Assembly (NCBI GenBank): GCA_002070205.1
Contig: MWCU01000061.1
Coordinates: 1-63,400 of the forward strand
Origin: Firmicutes bacterium ADurb.Bin182
GTDB lineage: Bacteria > Bacillota > Clostridia > Christensenellales > CAG-138
Length of the DNA: 63,400 nt
Direction of reading: 5' to 3'
Part shown: positions 61,248 through 63,400 of the stretch, piece by piece
Numbering within the stretch: the first letter of the stretch is position 1
Layout: the number at the start of each line of letters is the position of its first letter
Translations under genes and position numbers: made by a program
The notes under the pieces: model-generated
What the model was told of the DNA's origin: nothing
What the model saw: the letters and a program-made list of their open reading frames with translations, nothing else
Database searches by the model: none

Positions 61248-62036
61248 ATGGATTATATGGCAATAGTTTACGCGGCCGTGATTTTATCCGGCATCGGTAT
61301 TGTGTTCAGCGCGGCATTAGGCTACGCGGATAAAAAATTCTCAGTTGAAGTAGATGATCGCGTGGCGAAGGTCAGGGAGGCTTTGGCGGGCGCGAACTGC
61401 GGAGCCTGCGGGTACGCCGGATGCGACGCATTTGCGGACGCTCTGGTATCCGGCAAGGCTAAGGTGTCGGACTGCCCCGTTTCCAAGTCAGCGAACGTCG
61501 CAAAAGCGCTCGGCGTGAAAAACGAGGAGCAAAAACCCAAGGTAGCGAGAGTATTATGTCAGGGCACCACGGATGCCGCGAAGCCGAGATACGCTTATGA
61601 CGGCATAAAAAGCTGCAGAGTCGCGGCAGGCATCGCCGGCGGGCCCAAACAGTGCCGTTTTTCCTGCCTCGGACTCGGAGATTGCGAGGCGAAGTGCAAG
61701 TTCGGCGCAATCGAGATGCGCGACGGCATAGCTTATATCGATGAAGAAAAGTGCACCGGCTGCACGCTTTGCGTGGCCGAGTGCCCCAGAAACATAATTG
61801 AAATGGTGCCCAGGGATTCAACCGTTATAGTGCGCTGCAAAAACACGGACAGCGGAAAACTCGCAAGGGCGGTATGCTCCAAAGCCTGCATCGCGTGTTT
61901 GCGGTGCGTCAAAGCATGCAAGTACGACGCTATTAAGGTGGAAAATAATCTTGCGAGGATAGATTACGAAAAATGCACTCGCTGCGGGGAATGCGCTGCT
62001 GTTTGCCCGACGAAATGCATAACCATAGAAGGATAA
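61248..62036 (+). CDS. rnfB: Rnf complex subunit B
   Basis: 262 residues. One membrane helix is followed by the four-Cys cluster motif CGACGYAGCDAFADALVSG, a central cysteine-rich region (CRFSCLGLGDCEAKC) and ferredoxin motifs CTGCTLCVAECP, CIACLRCVKACKYDAI and CTRCGECAAVCP. It takes electrons from ferredoxin. The ATG at 61248 has GGGGGG seven bases upstream; the ATG at 61242 is too close. It is the last gene of the operon. Confidence 0.96.
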   Translation: MDYMAIVYAAVILSGIGIVFSAALGYADKKFSVEVDDRVAKVREALAGANCGACGYAGCDAFADALVSGKAKVSDCPVSKSANVAKALGVKNEEQKPKVARVLCQGTTDAAKPRYAYDGIKSCRVAAGIAGGPKQCRFSCLGLGDCEAKCKFGAIEMRDGIAYIDEEKCTGCTLCVAECPRNIIEMVPRDSTVIVRCKNTDSGKLARAVCSKACIACLRCVKACKYDAIKVENNLARIDYEKCTRCGECAAVCPTKCITIEG

Positions 62037-62092
62037 CGGATTTACGGGCTTAAGCGCAAACCGCGGCAGGTCCGGATTTGGGGGTGTGGCGC

Positions 62093-63004
62093 ATGCCTTG
62101 CGCAAAAAGGCTTATAGTCGCTTTGCTCATATTGGCGCTCCTTGCGGCCGCGGGTTCCGCTTTGGCCGACGCGGGCGGTTTTGCCGGTGATTCGGATTTT
62201 GGCGGTTCCGATTTTGATTTCGGCGGAAGCTCCGGCTGGTCGGATTCCGGGTGGGATTCCGGCTACAGCGGCGGCGGCTTCTATATCGGCGGCGGGGGAG
62301 GGGGATCTCCTTCCTTCGTCACGGTTATAGTCATAATTGCGGTCGTTATCTATATCATATCGAGGTACGCTAAGAATAAAAACTTCGGGAGAGCTCCGGG
62401 AGCGGTGCCGGTATCGGCCCCTGTCGGGATGCCTGTCGATCTTTCAAAGCTTTATGAAAAAGACCCGGATTTCTCTCCCGAAGCATTTCTTCAGATGGTT
62501 TCGAATATGTATGTCAAGCTTCAGAATTCCTGGGAGTCCAAGGATTGGGAGCCCATGCGCATGCTTATGACGGACGCTTTATACAGCCAGTTTGCCAATC
62601 AGCTTGAAGAGCTCAAGCAGAATGGGCAGACCAACCATGTCGACCGCATAGCGGTGCTCGGAACGAGGATCACTGGTTACTCCCAAACCGAAAGCAATGA
62701 CGTTTTGAAAGTCGAGGTCAAAAGCCGCATCGTGGATTTTGTTACGGACGATACTACCGGGAAAATAGTCAGGGGCAGCGACACCAGGGAACTGTTCATG
62801 ACATATGAATATACTCTGATACGCAGCCTCGGCGTAAAGACCGAAGTTAAAGAGGGCGAAAACCGGAGCGTGTGCAAAGCCTGCGGCGCGCCGATACTTC
62901 TAAACCAGTCCAACCGGTGCGAGTTTTGCGGAACGCTTATGCGGTCCGACGAATTCAACTGGGTCATCAGCGCAATAAGGGGAATATCACAAAGAAGCGC
63001 CTGA
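62093..63004 (+). CDS. TIM44-like domain protein with zinc ribbon
   Basis: 303 residues from an ATG at 62093 after GGGGGTG. A signal peptide (cut near GSALA) leads to a Gly/Ser/Asp-rich low-complexity segment (about 30-70), a membrane helix (VTVIVIIAVVIYIIS) and a cytoplasmic TIM44-like domain (about 120-260), with DPDFSPEAFLQMVSNMYVKLQNSWESKDWEPMRML and VDRIAVLGTRITGY. The C-terminus has CKACGAP and CEFCGTL, a zinc ribbon. Bacterial TIM44-like proteins may scaffold membrane insertion; the role is unknown. It follows rnfB by 56 bases and may be read with it. Confidence 0.82.
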   Translation: MPCAKRLIVALLILALLAAAGSALADAGGFAGDSDFGGSDFDFGGSSGWSDSGWDSGYSGGGFYIGGGGGGSPSFVTVIVIIAVVIYIISRYAKNKNFGRAPGAVPVSAPVGMPVDLSKLYEKDPDFSPEAFLQMVSNMYVKLQNSWESKDWEPMRMLMTDALYSQFANQLEELKQNGQTNHVDRIAVLGTRITGYSQTESNDVLKVEVKSRIVDFVTDDTTGKIVRGSDTRELFMTYEYTLIRSLGVKTEVKEGENRSVCKACGAPILLNQSNRCEFCGTLMRSDEFNWVISAIRGISQRSA

Positions 63005-63187
63005 GACCATATAGCGTTAGAGTCTGCCCGAGGCTTTTAGGTAAGGCCTTCTAGTGTGGATTTTCCGGAAAACGGGGTGACGGACGGCTGTTTCACGCAT
63101 CTCGTTTTTTGCGGTTTTTCTTTTTTCTTTCGTATATTTACATGTGTTTTCCGTTTTGCGCTCGGGTCAAAAACCCTATCTTGAGCA

Positions 63188-63240
63188 TTGACATCCGAAC
63201 GGGGGATGCGTTATACTATTCCTTGCCACGCGAAGCGTGG
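63188..63240 (+). promoter_or_regulatory. tRNA promoter and leader hairpin
   Basis: TTGACA (63188-63193), 18 bases, TATACT (63212-63217), then a CCACGC-GAA-GCGTGG hairpin (63226-63240), five bases before tRNA-Val. The hairpin may guide RNase P processing. Confidence 0.7.
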
Positions 63241-63245
63241 CCGCC

Positions 63246-63321
63246 GGGAGCATAGCTCAGCTGGGAGAGCACTTGCCTTACAAGCAAGGGGTCACAGGTT
63301 CGAGCCCTGTTGCTCCCACCA
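63246..63321 (+). tRNA. tRNA-Val (anticodon TAC)
   Basis: A 76-base cloverleaf. Acceptor GGGAGCA/TGCTCCC, D arm GCTC/GAGC, anticodon stem CTTGC/GCAAG around CTTACAA, T arm with GGTTCGAGCC, and an encoded CCA end. It reads GUA and other GUN valine codons. Confidence 0.96.
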
Positions 63322-63323
63322 GT

Positions 63324-63400
63324 GGCCCGGTAGTTCAGTTGGTTAGAATGCCAGCCTGTCACGCTGGAGGTCAGGGGTTCGAGCCCCCTTCGGGTCGCCA
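63324..63400 (+). tRNA. tRNA-Asp (anticodon GTC)
   Basis: A 77-base cloverleaf ending exactly at the window edge with CCA. Acceptor GGCCCGG pairs with TCGGGTC with two G-U pairs. The anticodon loop is CTGTCAC and the T arm contains GGGGTTCGAGCCCC. It is two bases after tRNA-Val, so further tRNAs may follow outside. Confidence 0.96.

Noticed and set aside
1..63400. CRISPR arrays, transposases or insertion sequences
   Set aside because: No regularly spaced direct repeats and no transposase-like frame were seen; the only repeats are hairpins and in-gene repeats.

Overview
The window looks like chromosome from an anaerobic, endospore-forming member of the Clostridia (Firmicutes). The evidence is a sigma-G gene, the sporulation pair yqfC-yqfD, a Bacillus/Clostridia-type block (phoH-pgpH-ybeY-cdd-era-recO), pyruvate phosphate dikinase, rubrerythrin, a complete Rnf complex, strong AGGAGG ribosome sites and frequent TTG/GTG starts. 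No gene here fixes the genus.

Left end (1-9430): a mobile or defence island, visibly more AT-rich than the rest. It starts with a truncated primase-like replication gene on the minus strand. A tightly packed plus-strand operon follows: xre regulator, hsdM, a HEPN-domain protein, hsdS, a PIN-domain protein, hsdR, closed by a perfect terminator. A type I restriction-modification system with two predicted ribonuclease-fold proteins inside it is the best candidate here for a little-described defence system. Its layout recalls hsd loci carrying the anticodon nuclease PrrC, but with different protein families.

9.5-31 kb: mostly housekeeping and transport genes. A TipA-like MerR regulator has a textbook operator. 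Then come ogt, mgtC-like, a tandem GNAT, a GT4 glycosyltransferase, a DUF368 lipid-carrier transporter, an orphan Na+-translocating decarboxylase beta subunit with a 48-residue partner, and a complete livJHMGF branched-chain amino-acid ABC transporter. These are followed by a cupin/HD-GYP protein, a small secreted protein behind a perfect consensus promoter, marR-degV, an ABC-F ATPase with a YpsA-like gene, a DUF89 phosphatase and a fur/perR-ZIP-rubrerythrin operon.

30.4-42 kb: sigG, then yqfC-yqfD-phoH-pgpH-ybeY-cdd-era-recO with almost no spacing, a small YqzL-like gene in reverse orientation, then ppdK.

42-56 kb: cell-envelope genes. These are a lipoprotein, mscL with a zinc ribbon, a GlmU whose uridylyltransferase half looks degenerate, a Pro/Thr-rich membrane protein, a nadD-yqeK fusion, rsfS and a D,D-carboxypeptidase. 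A two-component system is coupled to two GerMN lipoproteins and followed by an LCP ligase. Two half-size TauE/SafE genes follow.

56-63.4 kb: the rnfCDGEAB operon for a ferredoxin:NAD+ oxidoreductase that pumps ions. Its RnfG has three tandem FMN-binding domains. A TIM44-like protein and tRNA-Val and tRNA-Asp close the window.

Functional calls rest on motif recognition by eye. No database search or structure prediction was run.
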